DNA of 64,000 nucleotides, from the IMG/VR virus record IMGVR_UViG_3300042898_006156, positions 49,560-113,559 of that record. One strand, written 5' to 3'. Numbering within the stretch: the first letter of the stretch is position 1; every line of letters starts with the position of its first letter. The position numbers were made by a program, and so were the translations under genes. This document shows positions 45,411 through 53,539 of the stretch, piece after piece. The notes beneath the pieces were generated by a model. The model was not told the origin of the DNA and did not search any database. It was given only the letters and a program-made list of their open reading frames with translations. This DNA comes from a virus.

Positions 45411-45448
45411 AAAACCTCTAAGACATTATAATTGCGTCTAGAGGTTTT
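45411..45448 (+). terminator. Hairpin terminator after the sigma gene
   Basis: AAAACCTCTA-A-GAC and GTCTAGAGGTTTT form a 13-bp stem with one bulge, followed by ATTATT. TTGATT (45378-45383) lies upstream, so a promoter between the gene and the hairpin is also possible. Confidence 0.6.
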
Positions 45449-45506
45449 ATTATTTAAATAAGTTCCTTTATTGGTGGGGATAAAAAATCAAAGGGAGATA
45501 AGAGAA

Positions 45507-46220
45507 GTGTCTGAAAACAACTCAAATGACATGATTTACAACTGGCGCAATGAATTACGTTCACATAATGATGGTGTTCTTATTGTTGCAAATAGTCAAG
45601 CTCAAAAATACAAAAATCAAGGTTTCGATAAGTCCGAAGTTGTAGAATTGCTCGCAGCTGATAATTTTGATTTAGACGTTGCTAATAGAATCGCTTCAAA
45701 GTTATTTGATTCTGCTGAAAAAGTAGAACAAAACACTGCTGTTGAAGTTGCTGTAGTTCCAACTAGATATTCTGACTGTGCTCCTGTTATTGAAAGATCA
45801 TTAACTAAATTGTCTGCAAAGGAATTCGTCAAGAGACTTTGTGGTGGTCCTCATTCAATTGTAAAAACTGATGAAAAGGGATTAGGATTCTGGTTAAGAA
45901 TTACTCAAGCTGCTAAAGATAGTACTTCTGGGAAGAATCATTTACACGCATCATTAAGACCTTACATCGAAGAAACACTTCTCAACAATGTTCTTTTAGC
46001 ACAATCCCAAGAAGCACAAATCAAGACTGCTTCAAAAACCAAATTTGTTGTATCTATGAAGAAGGGAACTGCTGAAGTTGATTTATCAAATGCAACTTCA
46101 TCAAGCGACAAATTTATTGCTGGAAATTATGTTGATTTTGGGCTTGCTGATGAATTTATGGTGAAGGCCGCTGATACAGTTTCGCCATATCAGAGATTGA
46201 AAAGAGCTCTCAAAGACTAA
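45507..46220 (+). CDS. Hypothetical protein at the start of the virion module
   Basis: 237 residues from GTG 45507, 8 nt after AAGGGAG; an earlier in-frame TTG (45471) precedes this Shine-Dalgarno. Residues about 30-55 (NSQAQKYKNQGFDKSEVVELLAADNFD) resemble a UBA-like three-helix unit. Also IKTASK near 185, one of the [K/R]TAS sites found in many virion proteins here. No family recognised. A terminator follows, before the terminase genes. Confidence 0.72.
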   Translation: MSENNSNDMIYNWRNELRSHNDGVLIVANSQAQKYKNQGFDKSEVVELLAADNFDLDVANRIASKLFDSAEKVEQNTAVEVAVVPTRYSDCAPVIERSLTKLSAKEFVKRLCGGPHSIVKTDEKGLGFWLRITQAAKDSTSGKNHLHASLRPYIEETLLNNVLLAQSQEAQIKTASKTKFVVSMKKGTAEVDLSNATSSSDKFIAGNYVDFGLADEFMVKAADTVSPYQRLKRALKD

Positions 46221-46240
46221 CTCACACTCTAAACTATTGA

Positions 46241-46264
46241 ACAAGCCGCTTTTAAGCGGCTTGT
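46241..46264 (+). terminator. Terminator before the terminase genes
   Basis: ACAAGCCGC, loop TTTTAA, GCGGCTTGT, then TTGTTTTG. GC-rich stem of 9 bp or more. Confidence 0.75.
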
Positions 46265-46272
46265 TTGTTTTG

Positions 46273-46278
46273 TATAAC
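46273..46278 (+). promoter_or_regulatory. Possible -10 box 7 nt before a start codon
   Basis: TATAAC (46273-46278) lies 7 nt before ATG 46286, just after the terminator. No -35 and no Shine-Dalgarno are seen. Confidence 0.35.
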
Positions 46279-46285
46279 TAAAGAA

Positions 46286-46966
46286 ATGGAATCAAAAAAA
46301 GAAACTGTAGATGCACTCATTGTTCCTGATGAAGGACCAAAGAAAGCATCTAAAATGTTCAGGGATTTGAAAGAAGGGGACAAACCATTAGCGCCTCTTC
46401 CCCCTGATAATATGAGTGATATATCTTATCCTCAATTTATGGAACCAAGATGCGCAATTTGTACTTCACCTTTCAGAGATTTGGTAGAACACGTATATCT
46501 TGATTCTGGACGTAAAAATCAATCAGTAATTAGATTCTTCCTACAGTATTTTGATGCACAGATGAACTGGATGCAGATTAATACTCACATGGAACAACAC
46601 TGTGATTTCAAAAAAATCTCAACTTCAGGTCTTAAAAATTATGAGCAAAGGGAAGAACTTATTGCTCCTTGGATTTTTCGTGAACATCATCTTGCCTTGA
46701 CTGCATTACTTGTAGAACTTGATGATGTAAGAGGAATTGACTGCTCTAAAAACAATGATATGAAGCTTAAAAGAGCAGCAATGGTAGAAAAGTTAATTTC
46801 TAAAATCTTACATCTTAAAGAAGTAAGAGATAATCAAGGTATTTATAATATCAACATTTTCGAAATTCTTGCTAAATTGCACGAAAAGATGGATTCTGAA
46901 AATGATAAAAGAATTATTAGAGAAGAAATTGTTGCTTTAAGAGAAAAGATCCAACAAGATAATTAA
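46286..46966 (+). CDS. Possible small terminase subunit with a Cys/His motif
   Basis: 226 residues from ATG 46286; an upstream in-frame TTG lies in the terminator. Residues about 50-110 contain MEPRCAICTSPF and THMEQHCDF, a C-x2-C...H-x3-HC array that may bind zinc, followed by helical segments and a C-terminal coiled coil (SENDKRIIREEIVALREKIQQ). It overlaps the large-terminase start by 1 base. Position and size suit a small terminase (DNA recognition), but there is no direct family match. Confidence 0.5.
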   Translation: MESKKETVDALIVPDEGPKKASKMFRDLKEGDKPLAPLPPDNMSDISYPQFMEPRCAICTSPFRDLVEHVYLDSGRKNQSVIRFFLQYFDAQMNWMQINTHMEQHCDFKKISTSGLKNYEQREELIAPWIFREHHLALTALLVELDDVRGIDCSKNNDMKLKRAAMVEKLISKILHLKEVRDNQGIYNINIFEILAKLHEKMDSENDKRIIREEIVALREKIQQDN

Positions 46967-49077
46967 TGAGAAAACAAACACAAGTTCCTAAATCTCCAAC
47001 AGAATTAAGAAACCAATTACTTCAACAAGCCAATACAGTAACAGAATTATTTAAGGGTACTGAATATGCAGATGATTTTGTTGACGAAATTGCTCCTGCC
47101 ACAAGATCAGAAGTCGCTCCTCCATTAAAGCCACCTAAAGACAGATTTAATCCTGATCAAATTGTAGATATTATTACATTTATCGAACATCCCTATTTTT
47201 GTAATCTAAGACCTTATCCTTGGCAAAAACTTATATTAAAGTGTTTTTATATGGGACAAGAAGGCAATACTAATCTTGTAATCAATGAATCTGATAATCA
47301 AGAAGATTGCAAGGGGTGTGTTTGGGATTATGTTCAAAAGAATGAGAATGAATTTTTAAAATCTCGTTCAGAAAGTAAGCAATTTAAAACAATTTTTAAT
47401 GTTGTTAATTCTCCTTGTTTGCAATGTAAGCGTCTTGATAATAATGTTAGAGAAGAAAGATATAAATATGCCAAAGACGAAGCTACAAACCCTGATGCAG
47501 AAAGACAAGTAGAAGTATTAGAAGCAAGACCAATTATTGATGGTTTTCAAAGTGAGTTTGATTTACTTTATTCTGAAGAATTTGATCCAAAATTGAGAAT
47601 GCAAGTTCAAGAGAAATGCACTAAAAGATATAAATTTGAAGAATTAGTTTTAGTACTTGGCAGACGTTCAGGAAAATCATTCCTAGTGTCTGCTATGGCT
47701 CTTTATGAATTATATAGATTGATTTCTATGGGACATCCTCAAGCAAGATATGGTTTGATGGAATTTGATGAAGTTGTTATTCTCAACGTTGCTCGTAATG
47801 AAGAACAGGCTAAAAAAGCAATCTTCTCAAAAATCAAGCAAACAGTTTTAGCTTCTCCATTTTTTGCACCTTATATTGGCAAAGATACAGAGCTTGAAAT
47901 GAGATTCTACACTGAACACGACCGGGAAGAGAATGTAAGAAGAAAAGAGCAAAATATCAATCTTTTTGCGGGTTCTTTAGTATTACGATGTGGTTCTAGT
48001 AATGCTTCAGGTCTCGTTGGTTTAACTTGTTGGACAATTATTATGGACGAAGTTGCAGCAATGGCAGGAGACAATCCTGAATCTGGTGTTGACTATGCTC
48101 TTTATGATGATTTGAAGCCATCTCTTGCTACATTTGGTAAAGACGGAAAGATGATGCTTCTTTCCAACCCCAAAGGTCCTCTTGGGTTACTTTATGATTT
48201 GCACGAGAATAGACAAGAAGATCCTACTACACTTGTTATGAGACTACCAACTTGGCTTACTAATCCAAACATTGATAAAGAATGGTTAGACGGTCAAAAG
48301 AAAAAAGATCCTCAAGAATTTCAAATGCAATATGGTGCAGAGTTTGGTGCATCATCATCTGACCCAATGTTCAATGTTGAAGATGTTGACAGAATGTTCT
48401 CTTCAATGTCTATGGTGAAAAGAAAAGAACAAGCAGAAGGACATTTTGAATATTTTTGTCATTTAGATCCTGCAAGAACTTCAGATTATTACGCCCTTGT
48501 TATTGCTCATACAGAAAATATGTATGGTCAAATTGGTCCTGATTTTCAGCCATTAAAAAGAGTTGTTATTGATCACATTCATTTTTGGAATCCAAGAACA
48601 AAAAATCAACCCGTTAAAGAAAAAGATGTTGAAGATTATGTAATTGAATTGCATAGAAAGTTTAAATTTAAACAAGTAAGCATTGATCAATGGAATTCTC
48701 AATCCTCTCTTATAACTTTACAATCACGAAGAATTCCTATCGTAGAACGTCAATTCAATAAAGAATATAAAGAGAAAATTTATACCGAACTTTCTCAACT
48801 AGTTCGAGATGACCGAATTGATATTTATGATTTATCTGGTGGTGAATATCGAGATTTAGATCACAGATTGATATCTTTGAATGAGATTCAAGAAGCTAAA
48901 ATTCAGTTTTTGTTTTTACAAAAGAAGTGGAAAGGTAAAAGATATTACATTGAAGCTCTATCAGGTTACAAAGACGATATTTGTGATGCTGTAGCTGCTG
49001 TTGCTTACGAATGTCTTACTTCAAAAATTATGATTAGATTACCAAGATCAAAAATGGTCAATCTAAATAGGCGATAA
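46966..49077 (+). CDS. terL: Terminase large subunit with zinc-knuckle insertion
   Basis: 703 residues. ATPase: Walker A LVLGRRSGKSF (about 232), Walker B TIIMDEVAA (about 357), coupling motif LLSNPKGP. Nuclease: FCHLDPARTSDYYALVI (about 498), QVSIDQWNSQ and KDDICDAVAAVAY carry the RNase H-like metal ligands. N-terminal insertion between about 110 and 155 holds CKGC and CLQC, two C-x2-C pairs likely to bind zinc. It packages DNA into the prohead by ATP-driven translocation and cuts it at the ends. The order terminase then portal is the usual late order. Confidence 0.95.
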   Translation: MRKQTQVPKSPTELRNQLLQQANTVTELFKGTEYADDFVDEIAPATRSEVAPPLKPPKDRFNPDQIVDIITFIEHPYFCNLRPYPWQKLILKCFYMGQEGNTNLVINESDNQEDCKGCVWDYVQKNENEFLKSRSESKQFKTIFNVVNSPCLQCKRLDNNVREERYKYAKDEATNPDAERQVEVLEARPIIDGFQSEFDLLYSEEFDPKLRMQVQEKCTKRYKFEELVLVLGRRSGKSFLVSAMALYELYRLISMGHPQARYGLMEFDEVVILNVARNEEQAKKAIFSKIKQTVLASPFFAPYIGKDTELEMRFYTEHDREENVRRKEQNINLFAGSLVLRCGSSNASGLVGLTCWTIIMDEVAAMAGDNPESGVDYALYDDLKPSLATFGKDGKMMLLSNPKGPLGLLYDLHENRQEDPTTLVMRLPTWLTNPNIDKEWLDGQKKKDPQEFQMQYGAEFGASSSDPMFNVEDVDRMFSSMSMVKRKEQAEGHFEYFCHLDPARTSDYYALVIAHTENMYGQIGPDFQPLKRVVIDHIHFWNPRTKNQPVKEKDVEDYVIELHRKFKFKQVSIDQWNSQSSLITLQSRRIPIVERQFNKEYKEKIYTELSQLVRDDRIDIYDLSGGEYRDLDHRLISLNEIQEAKIQFLFLQKKWKGKRYYIEALSGYKDDICDAVAAVAYECLTSKIMIRLPRSKMVNLNRR

Positions 49078-49111
49078 AGGTTATTTTTTTAAATAATAAG
49101 AACAAATCATT

Positions 49112-50104
49112 ATGTCTAACAATATCAGAACAGCTCAATTTGGTGGTGTAGGCGGCGGGGGAAATGGCTCTGCTTTTCAGCCTGGTGGTAGCCCTTTAGG
49201 TCGTGGTGGATCTAATAGGGGTGGTCACGAGATTAACATTTATGTTGATGAAGATGCTAGTTTTGATAAATTATTAAGAAGAACCCATATTGAGCCTGAT
49301 AATAGAGATGTAAATATTGAGTCGAGACTTACTCCTCAGCACAAACATTATGAAGAGATGATTCCATATGAATTAACTCCTGAAGAAAGAATGAGAGCTA
49401 AATTTAGAGCTCAACTTCATAATTATAAAAACTCACTTGAAAATGCTGCAAACAGTTTGATGAAAAATAGTCCAGCTTACATAAAAGAACATTATCATCC
49501 TAAAGCTGAACATATGATGACTATGGAGCAATCTTTAGAAGATCGTCATAAATATAATAAAGACTTCAAATATCCAAGAGAAGAATACAAAGATCCTGAT
49601 AAACCAGAAAGATTACATTTTGCTATTTCGGATCAAGCTATGAACCGTGTAGCTGAAGATTATGCAGTTAGAAGAAGAAACAGACTTACTGATGAATATC
49701 CAGAAGATAGGAATGAGTTTGATGAAAAACAATTTTCATATGCTCCTATTGGCAAAACACCAATCTTAATTCAAGGTGAAGATATTGATATTTATATGCA
49801 AGACTTGATGTCTGTTAATACTCCTGATCACGATGGATTTCAGGAATATGAGCTTAAGGATACTGTTTTAACCTATCCTGAGCCAGATGGTAAAGCAAAT
49901 GTACACGCTCCAAAAGATATTGCACCAGAACCAGAAGAAATGAAAGATGTTAATGTTTTTATGTCTTTAGAAGGTCAAATGCATCCAAACAAGAAATTCA
50001 CCACTTACCTTGATTACAACGATCAATCCTTAAAAGAAGACAAAGGTGTAGAGGAAGTTTATGATGGTTCCGCATTTTATGGAATTAGCGGTCATAGTTT
50101 GTAA
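49112..50104 (+). CDS. Structural-module hypothetical protein with RTAQ site
   Basis: 330 residues. MSNNIRTAQFGG, then a Gly/Ser/Asn-rich stretch to residue 45, then a helical, acidic body. The RTAQ at residues 6-9 matches the N-terminal [K/R]-x-A-Q/S pattern of other proteins here. C-terminal part has tyrosine-rich strands and ends ISGHSL. No family recognised; head or neck protein likely from position between terminase and portal. Confidence 0.72.
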   Translation: MSNNIRTAQFGGVGGGGNGSAFQPGGSPLGRGGSNRGGHEINIYVDEDASFDKLLRRTHIEPDNRDVNIESRLTPQHKHYEEMIPYELTPEERMRAKFRAQLHNYKNSLENAANSLMKNSPAYIKEHYHPKAEHMMTMEQSLEDRHKYNKDFKYPREEYKDPDKPERLHFAISDQAMNRVAEDYAVRRRNRLTDEYPEDRNEFDEKQFSYAPIGKTPILIQGEDIDIYMQDLMSVNTPDHDGFQEYELKDTVLTYPEPDGKANVHAPKDIAPEPEEMKDVNVFMSLEGQMHPNKKFTTYLDYNDQSLKEDKGVEEVYDGSAFYGISGHSL

Positions 50105-50138
50105 AGGTAAATAAAGAGAGAGTTAACAACAACAAATT

Positions 50139-50597
50139 ATGAAAGCAAATTCAATCCAAACAATAATCAAGCTTTGTTCAAGATTAGACAAAACAGGCCA
50201 CTATTCTAAAGCTGATCTTTTGTTTGAAAAAATTGCTCAATACTATCCCCAACAATCAGTAACTCAATCGCCAAATGTATCTTTAGTTCCCTATGAAGAC
50301 ATTGAAGAAGAAACCAAGCAAAATGATTTCTGGCGACAAAAAATTAATCCAAGAAAAATTCCAAAAGAATATTTTGACTTGGGTGGAGAAGCTGATGGAC
50401 AAAGTATCGAAGGTCAACTACATGGTCCTGACAATGTTCCAGGGCCAGCATATATTGATCCAGGTAATCCAGCATCAAGCCCCTCAATGGCAGTTCACAG
50501 TGGAGAAGATTTGTGCGATAAATTTTCCTGGGAAGAAACATATGAGAAAAATGTTGATGAAGGGAATGCTTGGAAAAACAGAATACCATACAGATAA
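50139..50597 (+). CDS. Structural-module tagged protein
   Basis: 152 residues. Its N-terminus, SIQTIIKLCSRLDKTGHYSK and then ADLLFEKIAQYY, matches the tag seen in minus-strand proteins (helix, G, Lys/Ala, L, F-x-K-x-A-Q). The rest is acidic and proline-rich (GQLHGPDNVPGPAYIDPGNP). Family unknown; probably a virion component. Confidence 0.7.
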   Translation: MKANSIQTIIKLCSRLDKTGHYSKADLLFEKIAQYYPQQSVTQSPNVSLVPYEDIEEETKQNDFWRQKINPRKIPKEYFDLGGEADGQSIEGQLHGPDNVPGPAYIDPGNPASSPSMAVHSGEDLCDKFSWEETYEKNVDEGNAWKNRIPYR

Positions 50598-50608
50598 GGA
50601 ATTAAATT

Positions 50609-51100
50609 ATGCCTATACCAATTAAACCAGTTCATTCTTTAGACTTACATGCAGAATTATTTGACGGCCCATCAATGGAAGGCCTTGGACTTTCAGATAT
50701 TCAAATTCAACTTCTTGGTGTTTCACAAGCTCCAAAGAAAATTGAAGCTGCTAAATTGAGTGAAAGATACTTGAATATGCTCAAGTCAATTGATGCAAAT
50801 ACTGATGAACTAGTTACTGCAGCTAGCTATGTTGCTTTGCACAAGGACAGTACAATTTGTGGTGTTCCAACAGAAATTTCTGACAACGATCTTTTAGCTA
50901 TGAAAACAGCTGGATTACTTACTGGTTATGGAAGATCTGTAGAACTTACTGAAAGAGCAAGATTAGCATTACGTGATCATTATTTAAGCATAGATAATGT
51001 TAATGAGTTTAGAAAGCAAAGAACAAAAGATAGATTTGACCTTGATCAAGCAAGAAGTGTAAAAGCATCTTCAAGTAAATTTAAGAAAGTTGGTTCTTGA
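50609..51100 (+). CDS. Structural-module protein, possible readthrough partner of DUF192
   Basis: 163 residues starting MPIPIKPVHSLDLHAEL after AGGAATTAA. Central region (ASYVALHKDSTICGVPTEIS, DNDLLAMKTAGLLTGYGRSVELTERARLALRDHYL) resembles a winged-helix-like fold; the C-terminus is basic (SVKASSSKFKKVGS). It ends at TGA 51098-51100, and the next 126 codons continue in the same frame into a DUF192 domain without a start codon for its first conserved part. Full readthrough would give 290 residues. Role likely virion. Confidence 0.72.
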   Translation: MPIPIKPVHSLDLHAELFDGPSMEGLGLSDIQIQLLGVSQAPKKIEAAKLSERYLNMLKSIDANTDELVTAASYVALHKDSTICGVPTEISDNDLLAMKTAGLLTGYGRSVELTERARLALRDHYLSIDNVNEFRKQRTKDRFDLDQARSVKASSSKFKKVGS

Positions 51101-51130
51101 CTCACTAGCAAAGAATTCCGTGATGAATTC
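51098..51130 (+). other. Candidate UGA readthrough site
   Basis: TGA followed by CTC (UGA-C is a known leaky context), and 12 nt later a short hairpin, GAATTC (51113-51118), loop CGTGAT, GAATTC (51125-51130). The stop is the only interruption between the structural gene and the DUF192 frame. TGA is a normal stop elsewhere in this window, for instance in the ATGA overlaps. The 6-bp stem is modest and its role is inferred. A sequencing error or mutation of TGG or CGA is an alternative. Confidence 0.45.
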
Positions 51131-51481
51131 GATGTTAGGTTTGTAGCAGACACAGATAAATTAAGAACTAAAGGCTTGATGAATGCAGAGCCTTTAGATG
51201 ATTATGAAGTAGTATTTTTTACTTTTGATTATCCAGATTGCTATTCATTTTGGAATAAAAACGTATCATTTGCACTTTCTTTAGCATTTTTAGATAAAAA
51301 TTATAAGATTGTGGATATTAAGGATATGGAAGCAGATGACCCTAAATCTGTATCTCCAGATTCGAACAATGTTGTATTTGTTGTAGAAGCAAAGAAAGGA
51401 TTGTTCAAAAAATTAGGCATCGGTGTTGGAGATAAATTGTTTTTGAAGGGCAAGAAAGTAATTTTCAGTAAAAAAACATAA
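51101..51481 (+). CDS. DUF192-domain protein, in frame after a UGA
   Basis: 126 codons. The domain is recognisable from EFRDEFDVRFVADTDKLRTKGLM to the end: R..GLM, VVFFTFDYPDCYSFWNKNV, LAFLDKNYKIVDI and FVVEAKKGLFKKLGIGVGDKL are DUF192 hallmarks. The first conserved strand and the R..GLM motif lie before any ATG, GTG or TTG in this frame: the first possible starts are TTG 51176 and ATG 51179 (with AAAGG 4 nt before), which would cut off the domain N-terminus. Hence readthrough from 50609, or a truncated reinitiated form. Function of DUF192 unknown; in phages probably a small virion or maturation factor. Confidence 0.75.
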   Translation, partial: LTSKEFRDEFDVRFVADTDKLRTKGLMNAEPLDDYEVVFFTFDYPDCYSFWNKNVSFALSLAFLDKNYKIVDIKDMEADDPKSVSPDSNNVVFVVEAKKGLFKKLGIGVGDKLFLKGKKVIFSKKT

Positions 51482-51559
51482 ATGGATGCATTAAAGGAAT
51501 TTGAGCATTAAATTTAGAAATTTTCTTAATGTATTTTTTCTTGAGGAGAAAAATTAATT

Positions 51560-52642
51560 ATGGCAGATAGAATTTTCCCAAACAGATTTCAAGAAGATCC
51601 TCTTGATTCTGACTTGGTATTTCAAGGAATCGATTGGGATAACTTTAACCAAAGATTAGCTGAAGCAAAAGAGCCAAAAGAGAACAAGGGTCTCAAAGCT
51701 CTTATTGACGCTATTGGTGACGAAGAAATCGATAGATTGCAAGGCGAAGATCATGATGATCATGATGAAGCTTCAATGGACCATAAGTCTGGTTATATGA
51801 AAGAAGCTAAAAAAGGCCTTCCAGAAGGCTTGAAGAAGTGGATGGAAGAGAATGGCAAGGGCAAGAAGAAGTCTGAAGATTCTGAAGATGAAGATCATGA
51901 TGATAAAGATCATGAAGATCATGAAGATGAAGAAGAAAAAGCTGACAAAGGTCCTATGACTAGAAAAGGACCTAAGTCCAAGTCTGAAAAGAAAGCTTAT
52001 CATTTCAATCATGCATCACAATTGTCAGCTGAAGCAGTAGAAGCTGCAGTGGCTGCTGGTGATGAAGACCTTAAAGAAGCTATTCTTGCTGCTCGTCACG
52101 ACAGAAGAGTTAGATTAGCTGGCAAAATTGAGCGCCAAGTTCAAGCACAACAAGAAACCAATTTGAAGCTTGCACAAAGAAGAGCTTACAGAGAATCATT
52201 GGTTCAAAAAGTTGCTGCTAAGATGGATGATGAGAAAGAAGCAGCTATGGAAAAATCTTGCGAAAAATGTGGCGGAGTTTATGCAGGCAAGAAATGTGAA
52301 TGTGCTGACAAATCAAGTATGAAAGAAGCTAAAGCATTCTCATCAGCTGCTAGAAAAGCATTTGCTGCTAAAGCTCTTGCTGAAGGTTTTCCAATAGAAT
52401 ATATCAACGCAAGATTAGGTGAAACATCAGCGCCTACAGTTGATAAATTATCCGACATCAAGAACGTTCTTGCTTCTGACCTAAACACAAATGTAAAGGT
52501 TGCTGCAGCTTCTTCAATGATTAAAGTTGCAACTCTTTCAGACGCAGACTATTCCAGAATTGTCGATTACTGGAAAAATGAACTTGGTTATGGCGATCAA
52601 GAGTGGATTGATGCACTCTTTACCAAAAAATACGACAAGTAA
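51560..52642 (+). CDS. Acidic His-rich structural-module protein with zinc-like cluster
   Basis: 360 residues after a strong SD GAGGAG. Residues about 70-140 are a very acidic Asp/Glu/His/Lys low-complexity stretch (DEDHDDKDHEDHEDEEEK). A helical part follows (AVEAAVAAGDEDLKEAILAAR), then CEKCGGVYAGKKCEC near 235-250, a probable zinc site. The C-terminus is helical (YSRIVDYWKNELGYGDQEW). No family recognised; low-complexity and zinc features suggest a scaffold or capsid-associated protein. Confidence 0.72.
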   Translation: MADRIFPNRFQEDPLDSDLVFQGIDWDNFNQRLAEAKEPKENKGLKALIDAIGDEEIDRLQGEDHDDHDEASMDHKSGYMKEAKKGLPEGLKKWMEENGKGKKKSEDSEDEDHDDKDHEDHEDEEEKADKGPMTRKGPKSKSEKKAYHFNHASQLSAEAVEAAVAAGDEDLKEAILAARHDRRVRLAGKIERQVQAQQETNLKLAQRRAYRESLVQKVAAKMDDEKEAAMEKSCEKCGGVYAGKKCECADKSSMKEAKAFSSAARKAFAAKALAEGFPIEYINARLGETSAPTVDKLSDIKNVLASDLNTNVKVAAASSMIKVATLSDADYSRIVDYWKNELGYGDQEWIDALFTKKYDK

Positions 52643-52654
52643 CAATTACCATCC

Positions 52655-52698
52655 TCAAGAAAAATAGTCCCAGGGCGAAAGTCCTGGGACATTCTTGA
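52655..52698 (+). terminator. Double stem-loop after the acidic protein gene
   Basis: Inner stem GTCCCAGG/CCTGGGAC with loop GCGAAAGT; an outer 7-bp TCAAGAA/TTCTTGA. There is no T-run, so it may be an RNA-processing or stabilising structure instead of a terminator. Confidence 0.5.
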
Positions 52699-52713
52699 AA
52701 AGTAATATCAGGA

Positions 52714-52719
52714 TATAAT
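52714..52719 (+). promoter_or_regulatory. Possible -10 box 4 nt before a start codon
   Basis: TATAAT (52714-52719), then AAAC, ATG 52724. No Shine-Dalgarno for this gene. TTGAAA at 52695 is 13 nt upstream, too close for a normal -35. Confidence 0.4.
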
Positions 52720-52723
52720 AAAC

Positions 52724-53539
52724 ATGAGCAGATTTAGAAAAGTATCAGAAATCGATAATATTCCAACATTTTTGGAAAAGAGATTTATTGGCGCTCAAGT
52801 TGAAGTTGAAGAAGATCCATACGCTGAGTTAAAGAGAAATTCAACTGCAAACAGACAATCAATTTCTAAACAAAATATTGGTTTCACAAAAGAAGCAAAC
52901 AATATTAACAAGTCTTGGGAAAAGATTCAAGGTGCATCAACTTATCAAGATTTAAGAGACACCACACTTGAAGATAGAATTCTTTCACAAGATTTTGGTG
53001 CTATTAGAAGAGCTGGATCACAGTTCGACGATGGAGAAACTGCAAGAACTACAACTAGTGGACTAAAAGCATTTTCGGCTGATGAATATATGAATGCTAT
53101 GCTTTCAAGATCAGCATCTATTTTCAACCCAGATATGATTTCAATTTCAGAAGAATTCTTGAATTCACAATCTTCGACCAGTGAACAATCTATTGTTGAA
53201 AATCAAAGATTGAGAGAAGCTAAGGCAACTCGTCATAAGGCTTGGGAAGAAAGCCAAATTAATAATTTAAGACAATCTTCTGTAGTTTCTTCAAGAGCAC
53301 ATTCTATCTTGAGAACATCTTCAGATAATGAATTCAATTCAACATTTGGAATGATTGATCCATCTGCTCTGGACAATCGTGAATCAATGAGAATTGCTAA
53401 TCAAGAGAAGAACAGAACTGAAAGAATGGCAATCAAGAAAAACATTCAAAGTGATATGAGTAACAAAGCTCAATCAAGAGCAAAAACTGTTAATGAAATT
53501 TATAATAGCATTGACGTTAATTTTGATGATATTGACTAA
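52724..53539 (+). CDS. Structural-module hypothetical protein
   Basis: 271 residues, Ser/Asn/Arg-rich, mainly helical, with no enzyme motif. Starts MSRFRKVSEIDNIPTFLEKR. C-terminal third is a charged helix (NQEKNRTERMAIKKNIQSDM). Overlaps the next gene by 1 base (TAATG). Likely a virion or assembly protein; family not recognised. Confidence 0.72.
   Translation: MSRFRKVSEIDNIPTFLEKRFIGAQVEVEEDPYAELKRNSTANRQSISKQNIGFTKEANNINKSWEKIQGASTYQDLRDTTLEDRILSQDFGAIRRAGSQFDDGETARTTTSGLKAFSADEYMNAMLSRSASIFNPDMISISEEFLNSQSSTSEQSIVENQRLREAKATRHKAWEESQINNLRQSSVVSSRAHSILRTSSDNEFNSTFGMIDPSALDNRESMRIANQEKNRTERMAIKKNIQSDMSNKAQSRAKTVNEIYNSIDVNFDDID

Noticed and set aside
51098-51100. Genome-wide reassignment of TGA to a sense codon
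   Set aside because: TGA ends many clear genes (for example 6347, 7330, 8297, 11512 in ATGA overlaps) with no continuation of the domain after it.
51176-51481. DUF192 as an independent gene starting at TTG 51176 or ATG 51179
   Set aside because: Would remove the conserved first strand and part of the R..GLM motif. Kept as an alternative only; a truncated product is possible because AAAGG precedes the ATG.
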